From JBBDIP01 sp040880305 (GTDB taxonomy: Bacteria > Bacillota > Sulfobacillia > Fermentithermobacillales > Fermentithermobacillaceae), in assembly GCA_040880305.1 (NCBI GenBank), contig JBBDIP010000054.1, forward strand, positions 1-13,410: a DNA stretch of 13,410 bases, given 5' to 3'. The position numbers and the translations under genes are program-made. Positions within the stretch are counted from its first letter, which is position 1. The number at the start of each line of letters is the position of its first letter. The notes beneath the pieces are model-generated. The model had not been told where the DNA came from. It saw nothing but the letters and a program-made list of their open reading frames with translations, and made no database searches. Positions 1 to 6,642 of the stretch are shown piece by piece.

Positions 1-693
1 GACGTGAGTTTCCACGGGAAGCCGGGCGAGACAATCGCGCGGGTCGGACCGACCGGCGCGGGAAAGACGACAATCATCAACCTCCTGGCCAGGTTCTACA
101 TGGCTGCGGCAGGTAAGGTGCTGGTGGACGGCCACGACCTAGCTGTTACCGACCTGCCCTCCTACAGAAGTCAACTCGGCATCGTGCTGCAAGATACCTT
201 CATCTTCTCAGGAACCATCATGGAAAACCTGAAATTCGGAAGGCTTGACGCAACACAAGAGCAGGTCGAAGCTGCCTGCGAGGCCGCATGCGCCAAGGGC
301 TTCATCGAGAAGATGCCCGGCGGGTTCGAAGCAGAAGTCAAGGAGCGGGGATCCAACCTTTCCTCAGGGCAGAGACAGCTGCTGGCCTTCGCGAGGGCTC
401 TGCTGGCGGACCCCAGGATCCTGATCCTTGACGAGGCCACCTCAAGCATCGACCCGGAGACGGAGCGCCTCATACAGCAGGCAATGAAGACGCTGCTCCA
501 GGGCAGAACGTCGTTCATCATCGCCCACCGTCTCTCGACCGTGAGGGCGGCTGATAGGATCATGGTCATCGATGACGGGCAGATCGCCGAGCAGGGCACC
601 CACGACGAGCTCACGAAGACCGGCGGGAGCTACGCCAATCTCTACGAAGCCCAGTTCAAGAAGCAGGAGAGAACGACTGTGGCAGAAGCGTAG
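1..693 (+). CDS. ABC exporter ATP-binding subunit, C-terminal part (5' truncated by window)
   Basis: Nucleotide-binding domain of an MsbA/LmrA/YheI-type ABC exporter, which hydrolyses ATP at the cytoplasmic face of the membrane to drive export. The reading frame is open from base 1, so the transmembrane half lies outside the window; the GTG at 4-6 is an internal valine, not a start. Counting from the first codon, Walker A GPTGAGKTT is at 16-24, the Q-loop glutamine at 64, the signature LSSGQ at 120-124, Walker B LILDEA at 141-146, the D-loop SSID at 148-151 and the H-loop histidine at 176. All catalytic residues are present, so this NBD looks functional. The two serines of LSSGQ (rather than LSGGQ) are seen in some exporters of this family. 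The substrate cannot be inferred, and a partner half-transporter may lie upstream. The following gene is convergent. Confidence 0.95.
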   Translation, partial: DVSFHGKPGETIARVGPTGAGKTTIINLLARFYMAAAGKVLVDGHDLAVTDLPSYRSQLGIVLQDTFIFSGTIMENLKFGRLDATQEQVEAACEAACAKGFIEKMPGGFEAEVKERGSNLSSGQRQLLAFARALLADPRILILDEATSSIDPETERLIQQAMKTLLQGRTSFIIAHRLSTVRAADRIMVIDDGQIAEQGTHDELTKTGGSYANLYEAQFKKQERTTVAEA

Positions 694-731
694 GAGAGAA
701 GAGTTCGCGTTCACTTCGGCATTTGATAGTT

Positions 732-764
732 GGGGGCCTCGGGCAGCGAATACACGGGGCCCCC
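732..764. terminator. weak stem-loop between convergent genes
   Basis: GGGGGCC at 732-738 can pair with GGCCCCC at 758-764 across a 19-nt loop, between the stop of the ABC gene (693) and the stop of the convergent DUF3795 gene (782). Its position suits a shared terminator, but neither strand has a T-run after the stem, so it would be an imperfect intrinsic terminator at best. Confidence 0.25.
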
Positions 765-781
765 TCGAACTTACCTGCGAG

Positions 782-1120
782 CTACTCTCGCGCTAGCCCA
801 GCCCTGATCTCGTCCAAAGCCTGCCTCGACTGCGGTGCCTTGATCTTGTCGCAAGGGTAGTCGACGCAGTGGGCGCAGGTCTCAGCCTGCTTACTGAGTG
901 CGCAGGTCCTTATGTCGCAGTCCGAGCAATAGGTTGACAGTCGCCCCCCGACGCGACACCCGTCGCAAGCGACGTCCGCAGCGCTGAACGGCCGCTTTAG
1001 GCCTTCAGTCCACTCCTTCGCGATGCGCTTTAGGGCAAGCTCGTCGTTGGCCTTGGTAGCTATGTAGTTGGGACACCGGTCGCAGCGTGGGCCACAGATC
1101 GCAATGAAGCTGTCAAACAT
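782..1120 (-). CDS. DUF3795 cysteine-rich small protein
   Basis: A 112-residue protein matching the DUF3795 pattern from memory: an N-terminal CGxxCxxCPxY block (C9, C13, C16), a central CDGC (C52, C55), then CSDCDIRTC (C65, C68, C73) and CAHCVDYPC (C82, C85, C90). The eleven cysteines in CxxC-like pairs suggest metal binding (zinc or Fe-S); this is inference, since the family has no established function. It is soluble, with no signal peptide or membrane segment. The ATG start at 1118-1120 has a strong upstream GGGGGAGG about 5 nt away. It lies 19 bp after the phosphodiesterase stop, so it is probably the last gene of the FNT-phosphodiesterase-DUF3795 operon. Family identity is fairly certain; function is unknown. 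Confidence 0.85.
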   Translation of the reverse strand: MFDSFIAICGPRCDRCPNYIATKANDELALKRIAKEWTEGLKRPFSAADVACDGCRVGGRLSTYCSDCDIRTCALSKQAETCAHCVDYPCDKIKAPQSRQALDEIRAGLARE

Positions 1121-1139
1121 CCGGTCCTCCCCCTCTCCC

Positions 1140-1631
1140 CTACACCTCGAAGATCTCTCCCTCTACCTGTTGGCCCTCCCTGATAGTCAAGATGCCGTAG
1201 GACGGCCTGGACCCGAATATCCGAGAAGCCGTGCCAGGGTTGAAAATGAGGGTCTTGCCCTCCCTGTCGCACAGACTCCGGTGAGTGTGGCCGAAGACGA
1301 CGCAGTCGGCATCTGGGTACGCTTTGCGTGCGGCGTCCTCCGTACCCGGGTGAGATGCTATCCCGTGAAACACGACAATGGTCTTATCCAGGACCTTTAG
1401 CGTCAGAGTGGGTTTGAGCGACGATTTGACGGGCCAGGAGTCCATGTTGCCTGAAACCGCGTGGACCAGGGCTATCCCTTCCAGCACGTCCATAACCCGG
1501 ATGTCCGTGAGATCCCCGGCGTGGATGATCATGTCGACTCCCTGTAGACCGCTCAAGATGGCCTCGGGTATCTCAGACTGCCTGTCCGGCACATGGGTAT
1601 CGGATATGACGCCTATACGCATCTTGGCCAT
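1140..1631 (-). CDS. YfcE/MJ0936-type metallophosphoesterase
   Basis: A 163-residue single-domain calcineurin-like phosphoesterase. In order it shows DTH (D11-H13), GDLTD with G39-D40, SGNMD with G61-N62, the metal-ligand histidine H89 in FHG, FGHTH (G114-H117) and NPGT (131-134), the full set of dimetal ligands of the YfcE group. Characterised members hydrolyse phosphodiester bonds of artificial or cyclic-nucleotide-like substrates with Mn2+ or similar metals; the physiological substrate is generally unknown. The length is typical. The ATG at 1631 is preceded by AAAGGA about 10 nt upstream; an internal ATG at codon 4 is an alternative. It starts 18 bp after the stop of the formate/nitrite channel gene and 19 bp before the next gene, so it is probably co-transcribed with both. 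Confidence 0.9.
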   Translation of the reverse strand: MAKMRIGVISDTHVPDRQSEIPEAILSGLQGVDMIIHAGDLTDIRVMDVLEGIALVHAVSGNMDSWPVKSSLKPTLTLKVLDKTIVVFHGIASHPGTEDAARKAYPDADCVVFGHTHRSLCDREGKTLIFNPGTASRIFGSRPSYGILTIREGQQVEGEIFEV

Positions 1632-1649
1632 ATCGTCGGCGTCCTTTCG

Positions 1650-2483
1650 CTACTTCGCCTTGCTCTTGCCCGCTCCGCCGTAGACTCCCCAGTACAGCAT
1701 CCCGACGAAGATGACTCCGCCGATTACATTGCCCAAAGTCACAGGCAGAAGGTTCTTGCCCAAGAATGACCCCCAGGTCAATACGCCGGGAGCGGTGGCG
1801 GAGGCCGGGAAACCGGCGACCGCCGCTATCTTGGTGTCGGCCGCTGCGAAGATGCCTGCCGGGATGTAGTACATGTTGGCGATGGAGTGCTCAAACCCGC
1901 TGGTTACAAAGAGCATGATCGGGAAGAACATCCCCAGGATTTTGCCTGCGGCATCCTGGGCGCCGATGGCGATCCAGACAGCCAGACAGACGACCCAGTT
2001 GCAGAGGATGCCCCTGACCAGAGCCTCGGTGAAGGTCAGCGAGACCTTGCCCATGGCGATATTGACCACCGAAAGCCCAACCTTGGACCCGTTCATGTGC
2101 CACAGGCCCGATGCGTTCATGAAGTAGGCCATGGTGACGGAGCCCAGGAAGTTGGCTGCGTAAACCACAACCCAGTTGCGCAAGAGACCCCAGACGCTGA
2201 TGACCCCGTTAAACAAACCGATGCTCATCAGCGAGTTCCCCGTGAACAGCTCAGCGCCTGCTAGGACCACAAGCATAAGGCCGACGGTGAACACGGCTCC
2301 CGTGACCAGTTTGCCGGCGCCGAACGTCGCGGCGTCATTGGCGGCGACGGTTGAGCCCTGGGCGGCGAAGGCGATGAATGCCCCGGCCAAAAAGCCGAGT
2401 ATGATGAGCGAAGGCAAGGGCAGAGATGCTTTCTTTCTCGATATGTCGTTGAACTTGGATGCGATGTCTCCCGGTGCAAGCAA
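1650..2483 (-). CDS. Formate/nitrite transporter (FNT) family channel
   Basis: A 277-residue polytopic membrane protein of the FocA/NirC/HSC family, which forms pentamers that move small monovalent anions such as formate, nitrite or hydrosulfide. Key FNT positions are present: ELFTGNSL (78-85, threonine T81 of the pore loop), K146, the RGILCNW segment (N162), and GFEHSIANMYYIPAG (196-210) with the central pore histidine H199 and adjacent E198. NLLPVTLGNVIGG near the C-terminus is the last broken helix. Length is normal. The start is TTG at 2481-2483, supported by GGAGG 7-8 nt upstream and an in-register N-terminal cytoplasmic segment. There is no pyruvate-formate lyase or nitrite reductase beside it, so the substrate cannot be chosen from context. 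It is the first gene of a three-gene unit with YfcE and DUF3795 proteins. Confidence 0.93.
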   Translation of the reverse strand: MLAPGDIASKFNDISRKKASLPLPSLIILGFLAGAFIAFAAQGSTVAANDAATFGAGKLVTGAVFTVGLMLVVLAGAELFTGNSLMSIGLFNGVISVWGLLRNWVVVYAANFLGSVTMAYFMNASGLWHMNGSKVGLSVVNIAMGKVSLTFTEALVRGILCNWVVCLAVWIAIGAQDAAGKILGMFFPIMLFVTSGFEHSIANMYYIPAGIFAAADTKIAAVAGFPASATAPGVLTWGSFLGKNLLPVTLGNVIGGVIFVGMLYWGVYGGAGKSKAK

Positions 2484-2521
2484 GGGTCTCCCTCCAAATT
2501 GTCATGCAGTTGAGTAGTCTG

Positions 2522-2530
2522 ATTATAACA
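2522..2530 (-). promoter_or_regulatory. Extended -10 promoter of the FNT operon
   Basis: Read on the minus strand this is TGTTATAAT, a perfect TGn-TATAAT extended -10 element. Transcription would begin near 2515, giving a leader of about 30 nt before the TTG start that includes the GGAGG site. The hexamer 17 bp upstream (CCGATT) is a poor -35, which is common when an extended -10 is present. It lies between the isochorismatase stop and the FNT start, so the FNT operon can be expressed independently. Confidence 0.6.
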
Positions 2531-2556
2531 CCACGGCCTGTCCCAATCGGGGCCTT

Positions 2557-3087
2557 TTATTGGAACGAGACTTCGGCCGCCTTCTTCACCCGCGCAAACC
2601 AGCGTCCCAGCACTCGGTTGTGGTGGCGGGTAATAGTCTCGGCCGAAAGGTCGGGTGTGTTGAACGTTGAGTGGCCGTCCTCCACAAGCACCGACTTGTA
2701 CCCCATGTTGTAGGCGCTGCGGCAAGTAGTGTCCACGCACATCTCGGACTGAATCCCACTAATGACCAGGTCGGTGATACCCCGCGCGTCCAGCTCCGCC
2801 TTGAGATCTGTGCCGTTGAACGCACAGGGCGTTTTCTTGTGGATGATCAGGTCCCCCGCGAGAGGGGCGATTCCGGAGTGGACCTGCCAACCGGCCGTGC
2901 CCTCCTCCAAGAACCCACCTTTAGAGCCTGTGTGCTGGACGTAGATGACCGGGACGCTCGCTTCTCTCGCCCTCGCGATGAGCGACCGGAGGGTAAGCAG
3001 CAGTTCTTCTCCCCGCGCCACCGGGTTTGACTCTCTATACATGCCTACCTGGACGTCGATGACCAGTAGCGCCGTGCCTTGTGCCAT
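2557..3087 (-). CDS. Isochorismatase-family cysteine hydrolase
   Basis: A 176-residue protein with the isochorismatase-like alpha/beta fold (nicotinamidase, N-carbamoyl hydrolases, isochorismatases). It begins with the LLVIDVQ strand carrying the catalytic aspartate D11. The lysine of the triad is in HKKTPCAF (K84 or K85), and the nucleophile is C117 in GIQSEMCVDTT, which follows the expected cis-peptide-type turn. Length fits single-domain cytosolic members. The aryl-carrier domain of EntB-type isochorismatases is absent, so siderophore synthesis is not implied. Substrate (an amide such as nicotinamide, or another) cannot be told from the sequence. ATG at 3087 has GAGG about 6 nt upstream, and a plausible promoter lies just before it. 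The FNT gene downstream has its own promoter. Confidence 0.92.
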   Translation of the reverse strand: MAQGTALLVIDVQVGMYRESNPVARGEELLLTLRSLIARAREASVPVIYVQHTGSKGGFLEEGTAGWQVHSGIAPLAGDLIIHKKTPCAFNGTDLKAELDARGITDLVISGIQSEMCVDTTCRSAYNMGYKSVLVEDGHSTFNTPDLSAETITRHHNRVLGRWFARVKKAAEVSFQ

Positions 3088-3109
3088 GACTTTCCTCGCC
3101 TCCCAGACG

Positions 3110-3139
3110 AATATACAACCTCCGGCGCAAGGCCGACAA
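3110..3139 (-). promoter_or_regulatory. Candidate promoter of the isochorismatase-family gene
   Basis: On the minus strand TTGTCG (3134-3139) and TATATT (3110-3115) are separated by 18 bp, matching sigma-70/sigma-A consensus at 4/6 and 5/6 positions. The predicted start near 3103 leaves a short leader of about 16 nt that just contains the GAGG ribosome binding site. It is the best promoter-like pair in front of this gene. Confidence 0.45.
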
Positions 3140-3183
3140 CAAATGAATGAAATGCTGGTAGACCGCTCTTGCCATATGCACTA

Positions 3184-3258
3184 TCCTGTTTGCGTGGAAA
3201 CTTGGCGGCGGAACTTCGGCGATCATGGCCCCCATATGGGGTTCGATCCCCAAACAGG
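3184..3258. repeat. 75-bp nested inverted-repeat element
   Basis: The outer arms CCTGTTTG (3184-3191) and CAAACAGG (3251-3258) are perfect complements. Enclosed are CCCCATATGGGG (3230-3241) and the overlapping hairpin formed by GGGG (3238-3241) and CCCC (3248-3251); the shared GGGG means only one of the two inner hairpins can form. GGTTCGATCCC resembles a tRNA T-arm, but no cloverleaf fits on either strand. As RNA it would most likely act upstream of the isochorismatase-family gene on the minus strand, although it lies upstream of the proposed promoter. Function unknown. Confidence 0.4.
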
Positions 3259-3389
3259 GGTCGCATCAACGTGCTCGGGGATATCCTGGAATCCTTCCGA
3301 AACAAGCAGCTGGCGATGATGCCTAGGCAGCGCCTTCTATGTCTCGAGCGCCGTGTTTCTGCTATCGGCGGGAGTGCTAGCGGCCTTCC

Positions 3390-4565
3390 TCAATCCCCGT
3401 CGTCGCCGTCGGTCGCTCCCGCAAGGCCCCGGCGGCGCCTACGGGCCACCACCCTCCGGTACACGTTGACGGTCTTCTCGGCCATCACCTTGGCGTCAAA
3501 GAGTTCCTCGGCCCGGGCCCTCCCCGCGACGCCCATTGACCGGGCCATATCCGGGTCAACCACCAGGCGCATGATGGCTTGCGCCAACGCCTTGGGCTGC
3601 TTTGGCGGGACCAGTATCCCGTTCAGGCCGCCGACCACCGCCTCGGGCACGCCGCCGACAGCGGTGGAAACCACGGGGAGCCCAGCCGCCATAGCTTCCA
3701 GGACCGCGAGCGGCAACCCTTCGTAGTCGGATGACAGCACGTAGATGTCGAGGTTGGCCAGGAAACCGGGGACGTCGCTGACGAACCCGGCCATCTTCAC
3801 GTACGGCTCCATCCTCAGTTCGCGGATCTTGCCCTTGAGCTCATCCTCTAGCGGACCGGTACCGCCGATGACAAACCTTACGGATGGATCCGAGGCCAAC
3901 ACTAGTCTGGCGGAATCGAGCAGCACGTCCAGGGCTTTTTGGCGGTGCAGCCTCGCTACAGTCCCAACGAGCAGGCCGCGCTTGGACGCCGCGCCGGCAA
4001 CCGGCGCTTGCGGCTGTGCATCCTGCCTCCACCTCGGCGCGTAGGGGGTTAGGTCGATGCCGTTGGGGATGGCAATGACCATTGAAGGCTTCATGCCCGA
4101 TTCAACCAGTTCTTTATGCACTCCGGCCGAGACCGCGACGATCCTGTCCGATAGAGCGCCGGCGACAATCCTGTTAACGAGCCGTTTGCCCACCCCCGCC
4201 CGCGGCGGGACCACGCCTTTTTCGTTGGGGATCCGCACCAGGTTGTGTTTGGTGTAGACCACTGGGATCCTCTTGAGGCGCGCGGCTATGCGGCCGGAAA
4301 GGCTGCTGTGTGTGTGGACCAGATCAGGTTGCTCCTGCTTCATCAGTTTGCCGAGTTCTTTGGTCAGCCGGGACGAGTAGGAAACGTCCCTGCCTGAAAT
4401 GGCGACCCTGCGGATACCTGTGGCGTCCAGCCGCTTCCCCAGTTCCCCGTCGGGGCACGCCACCAGGACTGTGAGGTCCTCGAAGGCCGGCTGCGAAAGA
4501 AGGTTCAGGAGGTAGCGCCCGGCTCCGCCTATGTTAGTGTCGGTGATGATATGCAGTACCTTCAA
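3390..4565 (-). CDS. GT4-family glycosyltransferase (GT-B fold)
   Basis: A 391-residue retaining glycosyltransferase of family GT4. The N-terminal Rossmann half begins MKVLHIITDTNIGGAGRYL, with the glycine-rich acceptor loop GGAG. The inter-domain GTVARLHRQKALDVLL segment is at 201-216 and the donor-binding EGLPLAVLE (E282 and E290 of the EX7E motif) is followed by AAGLPVVSTAVGGVPE. It transfers a sugar from a nucleotide-sugar donor, probably to a lipid-linked or surface glycan; the sugar is unknown. The C-terminus ends in an Arg-rich then Asp-rich tail, outside the core fold. The start is TTG at 4563-4565, overlapping the TGA of the upstream O-antigen-ligase-like gene as TTGA, with GGGGGG about 8 nt upstream. 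An in-frame stop just before it excludes an earlier start. This implies translational coupling within a polysaccharide gene set. Confidence 0.93.
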   Translation of the reverse strand: MKVLHIITDTNIGGAGRYLLNLLSQPAFEDLTVLVACPDGELGKRLDATGIRRVAISGRDVSYSSRLTKELGKLMKQEQPDLVHTHSSLSGRIAARLKRIPVVYTKHNLVRIPNEKGVVPPRAGVGKRLVNRIVAGALSDRIVAVSAGVHKELVESGMKPSMVIAIPNGIDLTPYAPRWRQDAQPQAPVAGAASKRGLLVGTVARLHRQKALDVLLDSARLVLASDPSVRFVIGGTGPLEDELKGKIRELRMEPYVKMAGFVSDVPGFLANLDIYVLSSDYEGLPLAVLEAMAAGLPVVSTAVGGVPEAVVGGLNGILVPPKQPKALAQAIMRLVVDPDMARSMGVAGRARAEELFDAKVMAEKTVNVYRRVVARRRRRGLAGATDGDDGD

Positions 4566-6055
4566 AGCGTGTCACCCCCCATGCTGTACTTTCCTCCGCC
4601 CAGTTTGGAAGCGGTTATTCCGGCGCCAATCCCGACGATAGCCCAAAAAACCGCAGTGATCTTGGGACTATACCAGGTGTAGTCGATCACCCCTTGCAGC
4701 ATGTGACCACCGACTGCGGCGATCGCAGCGGACAGGACGGCGACCTCGGCCCAACGGACGCTACCCTTGCTTTTCTCGGCGAACGTAACCTTGAGGGCAT
4801 CATATGCCCATACCAGGAGCAGGCAGGCCATCGCCAGGAAACCGAACAAGCCGACCTCTATGAGAAACTCGAGGAAAGTGCTGTGGGCGTGCGGGGCAGG
4901 CGTTTGGATGATCATGTACTCGGGATAGACCTTGCTGAAGCTTTCGGCTCCCAGTCCTATGCCTCTTAGGAGGTTGTCCTTCAGCATGGCCAACGACCCT
5001 CTCCAGATGAACACCCTGTAGGCGTTGGAGCTGTCGGTCAGGCTGAACGAAGAAACAAGCCTTCTAAGCAGGACCGGCGGCGCGACGGCCAGCCCCAGGC
5101 CCCCGGCTACCAGCCCTAGCGGCAGCATCCGCCAATCGTAGAGGACGGCGAGCACGCAGAACGAGACCGCGAATCCCAACCAGGCCCCTCGAGAAGAGCT
5201 CAAGACCAGCCCTATCCCCTGGAAAGCGGCGAAACCGAGGAGCACGATCCGGTCCCGCCAGTCCTTCTTCGAAAGGATGAGCGCGATGGTCAGGGGAAGC
5301 GCCAGCCCCATCATTTCGGCGAAGAAGGTGGGATTTGAGAAGGTGCCGACCATGCGGACAATGTCGCCCTCGAAGGCCACGTCAACCCAGGACTTGGGAG
5401 GGCGCCAACCGGTCAGCTTCTGGTAGACACTGACTAGGCCCGAGAAAGCGGCTCCGGTGAGGAGCGGCCATATCACGTTCTCGGCCCGGCCCCGGAACGA
5501 TGCGTCCGCCGCCATGAAGAAAACGAGGAAGTAGAAGAACCAAATGACCATGTTGAAGAAACTCTTGGACGGGTCTACCGACGAGACCGTCGCCCCTACG
5601 ATGAAGGTGAGGGCAGACGCGGCAGCCAGCACGGTGCCGAACCCGGGTAAGGCCAAAAGTGAATGTTCCCGACCATCCCGGACCTTTCGCGCCCTATCCC
5701 ACAAGAAGAGCAAGAAGACCCCGGACGCAGCCACGATAAGGATCTCTGTCGGGGCGACGCAGGCCAATGCCAACACTAGCCCGAGCGCGGTTTCCACGCT
5801 CACCTGTCCATCGTAGGGGACCACCGCCATCTTAGCGAAAGGCCACAGTGCGCCCACAAATACACTTCCGGATGCGGCCCGGCTCCAAGTGCCGGCTATC
5901 GCGGAGGACGCCCGGACGAAAAGGCTGGCCCGAAGACAGCGATCGACCCACGCGAAGAACACGACTAGAAGGTGGGATATGCGATGCCCCACGCCTTCAG
6001 CCGCAGCGTAGGCGAGGCTGATTCGATAGCCTGAAGGACGGACCGAGTCCGCCAT
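4562..6055 (-). CDS. O-antigen ligase/Wzy-like polytopic membrane protein
   Basis: A 497-residue membrane protein with about a dozen hydrophobic segments and the Wzy_C/O-antigen-ligase hallmarks: GTFSNPTFFAEMM (near 237-249), LSSSRGAWLGF (285-295), YRVFIWRGSLAMLKDNLLRGIGLGAESF, and the large-loop motif APHAHSTFLEFLIEVGLFG (387-405). Proteins of this family polymerise or ligate lipid-linked glycans on the outer side of the cytoplasmic membrane; in a monoderm it may be a polysaccharide polymerase or a glycosylation ligase. The frame extends upstream to a GTG at 6115, but the ATG at 6053-6055 overlaps the TGA of the DUF4330 gene as TGATG and is the more natural coupled start. It is followed by a GT4 gene through a TTGA overlap. 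The exact role (polymerase or ligase) cannot be assigned. Confidence 0.88.
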   Translation of the reverse strand: MADSVRPSGYRISLAYAAAEGVGHRISHLLVVFFAWVDRCLRASLFVRASSAIAGTWSRAASGSVFVGALWPFAKMAVVPYDGQVSVETALGLVLALACVAPTEILIVAASGVFLLFLWDRARKVRDGREHSLLALPGFGTVLAAASALTFIVGATVSSVDPSKSFFNMVIWFFYFLVFFMAADASFRGRAENVIWPLLTGAAFSGLVSVYQKLTGWRPPKSWVDVAFEGDIVRMVGTFSNPTFFAEMMGLALPLTIALILSKKDWRDRIVLLGFAAFQGIGLVLSSSRGAWLGFAVSFCVLAVLYDWRMLPLGLVAGGLGLAVAPPVLLRRLVSSFSLTDSSNAYRVFIWRGSLAMLKDNLLRGIGLGAESFSKVYPEYMIIQTPAPHAHSTFLEFLIEVGLFGFLAMACLLLVWAYDALKVTFAEKSKGSVRWAEVAVLSAAIAAVGGHMLQGVIDYTWYSPKITAVFWAIVGIGAGITASKLGGGKYSMGGDTL

Positions 6056-6567
6056 CACTTGGAGGCGCTCCCTTGAAGGGTCAGCGTCATAATGTTTCCG
6101 CTTACTTGCACCCACTTGGTTGTGATACCGATGCTGGTCCCGATTCGAGCTTCCACGCCGTTGACCGTGACGACGTTCTCGCCGACTCTGGCCGTGGCAT
6201 CGATGGTGATGTAGACGTCGACCCTGTCGTCAGTCCTGGTCCGGAGCCATCTGCCGTCCTCGTTTATGGTCCAGATATCGCCCTTTTCAACCACGACGTC
6301 CGAGATCGTCCCGATTTGGGCGCCGGTCTTAAACTCAAACACTTTGCCGCCCTTCTTGAGCGCATCCGCGGTAGTCGGTCTGAGCGTCGTGACCACGATC
6401 GTGTATTGGACGGGCTCCTCCCTGGCGGCAATCTCCTGCTCCAGGTTACGCCCGAACTTGGCGTAGGCGAACCAACTCGCTGCGGTGACAAGTACCAACA
6501 CGATTACCAAGTCCAGTATGCTTATCTTGCCGAAAACCCGGCCCTTTTCGTCCACAAAACGCACCAA
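6055..6567 (-). CDS. DUF4330-family single-pass membrane protein
   Basis: A 170-residue protein whose N-terminus, FVDEKGRVFGKISILDLVIVLVLV, matches the DUF4330 pattern of a short cytoplasmic (V/I)DEKGRxFGKxxxxD motif leading directly into one transmembrane helix (about residues 17-35). The rest is predicted beta-rich and extracytoplasmic, without cysteines or catalytic motifs. The family has no known function; in other genomes I recall it near envelope and polysaccharide genes, and here it is directly coupled to an O-antigen-ligase-like gene (TGATG overlap). A role as an anchor or accessory subunit of glycan assembly is inference. The start could be TTG (6565-6567) or the adjacent GTG (6562-6564), giving MRFVDEKG; AAGGAG lies 6 or 9 nt upstream respectively. 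Only the first residue changes. Confidence 0.8.
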   Translation of the reverse strand: MVRFVDEKGRVFGKISILDLVIVLVLVTAASWFAYAKFGRNLEQEIAAREEPVQYTIVVTTLRPTTADALKKGGKVFEFKTGAQIGTISDVVVEKGDIWTINEDGRWLRTRTDDRVDVYITIDATARVGENVVTVNGVEARIGTSIGITTKWVQVSGNIMTLTLQGSASK

Positions 6568-6604
6568 GACCCTCTCCTTCCGAGAAGAACACGCACCTAA
6601 GTGG

Positions 6605-6610
6605 ATTTTA
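6605..6610 (-). promoter_or_regulatory. Possible -10 element for the DUF4330-ligase-GT4 unit
   Basis: On the minus strand TAAAAT (5/6 match to TATAAT) lies 38 bp before the DUF4330 start and just after the terminator of the preceding gene. No good -35 is found 16-18 bp upstream, so this is only a suggestion that the polysaccharide unit restarts transcription here. Confidence 0.25.
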
Positions 6611-6621
6611 CCTGAAAACTC

Positions 6622-6638
6622 GCGGGTGGGACACCCGC
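6622..6638 (-). terminator. Intrinsic terminator after the HD-domain gene
   Basis: GCGGGTG (6622-6628) and CACCCGC (6632-6638) form a perfect 7-bp GC-rich stem with a 3-nt loop. On the minus strand it begins 5 nt after the HD gene stop and is followed by GAG then TTTT. This suits a rho-independent terminator separating the phosphoribosyltransferase/HD unit from the DUF4330 unit; the T-run is short, so it may be leaky. Confidence 0.55.
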
Positions 6639-6642
6639 CTAC

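Larger units (their letters stand above)
3088..3389. other. 302-bp gene-free stretch with inverted repeats
   Basis: No convincing gene is seen here; short open frames on both strands lack family resemblance and ribosome binding sites. It lies between the end of the GT4 gene and the start of the isochorismatase-family gene, both on the minus strand. Contents: the promoter pair at 3110-3139; an 8-bp inverted repeat CCTGTTTG/CAAACAGG at 3184-3191 and 3251-3258; inside it the 12-bp palindrome CCCCATATGGGG at 3230-3241, which shares its GGGG with a second hairpin GGGG-TTCGAT-CCCC at 3238-3251; and 8-bp palindromes GGATATCC near 3280 and GCCTAGGC at 3321-3328. I see no clear intrinsic terminator for the GT4 gene. 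Confidence 0.5.

Noticed and set aside
2535..2560. Terminator-like GGCC...GGCC followed by TTTTATT on the plus strand
   Set aside because: Only a 4-bp self-complementary stem with an interrupted interior, and no plus-strand gene ends here; on the minus strand there is no T-run.
3184..3260. tRNA-like element (GGTTCGATCCC T-arm motif with 8-bp outer stem)
   Set aside because: The outer stem would overlap the T-stem, one T-stem pair mismatches in the standard register, and no D-arm, anticodon arm or CCA can be placed on either strand.
3169..3726. 185-codon plus-strand open frame running from the gene-free stretch into the GT4 gene
   Set aside because: Most of it is antisense to the GT4 C-terminal domain; Arg/Pro/Ser-rich composition, no ribosome binding site and no motif.
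6056..6115. Longer N-terminus for the O-antigen-ligase-like protein from GTG at 6115
   Set aside because: It would overlap the DUF4330 gene by 61 bp and add a charged stretch without homology; the TGATG overlap at 6053-6057 gives a better start.
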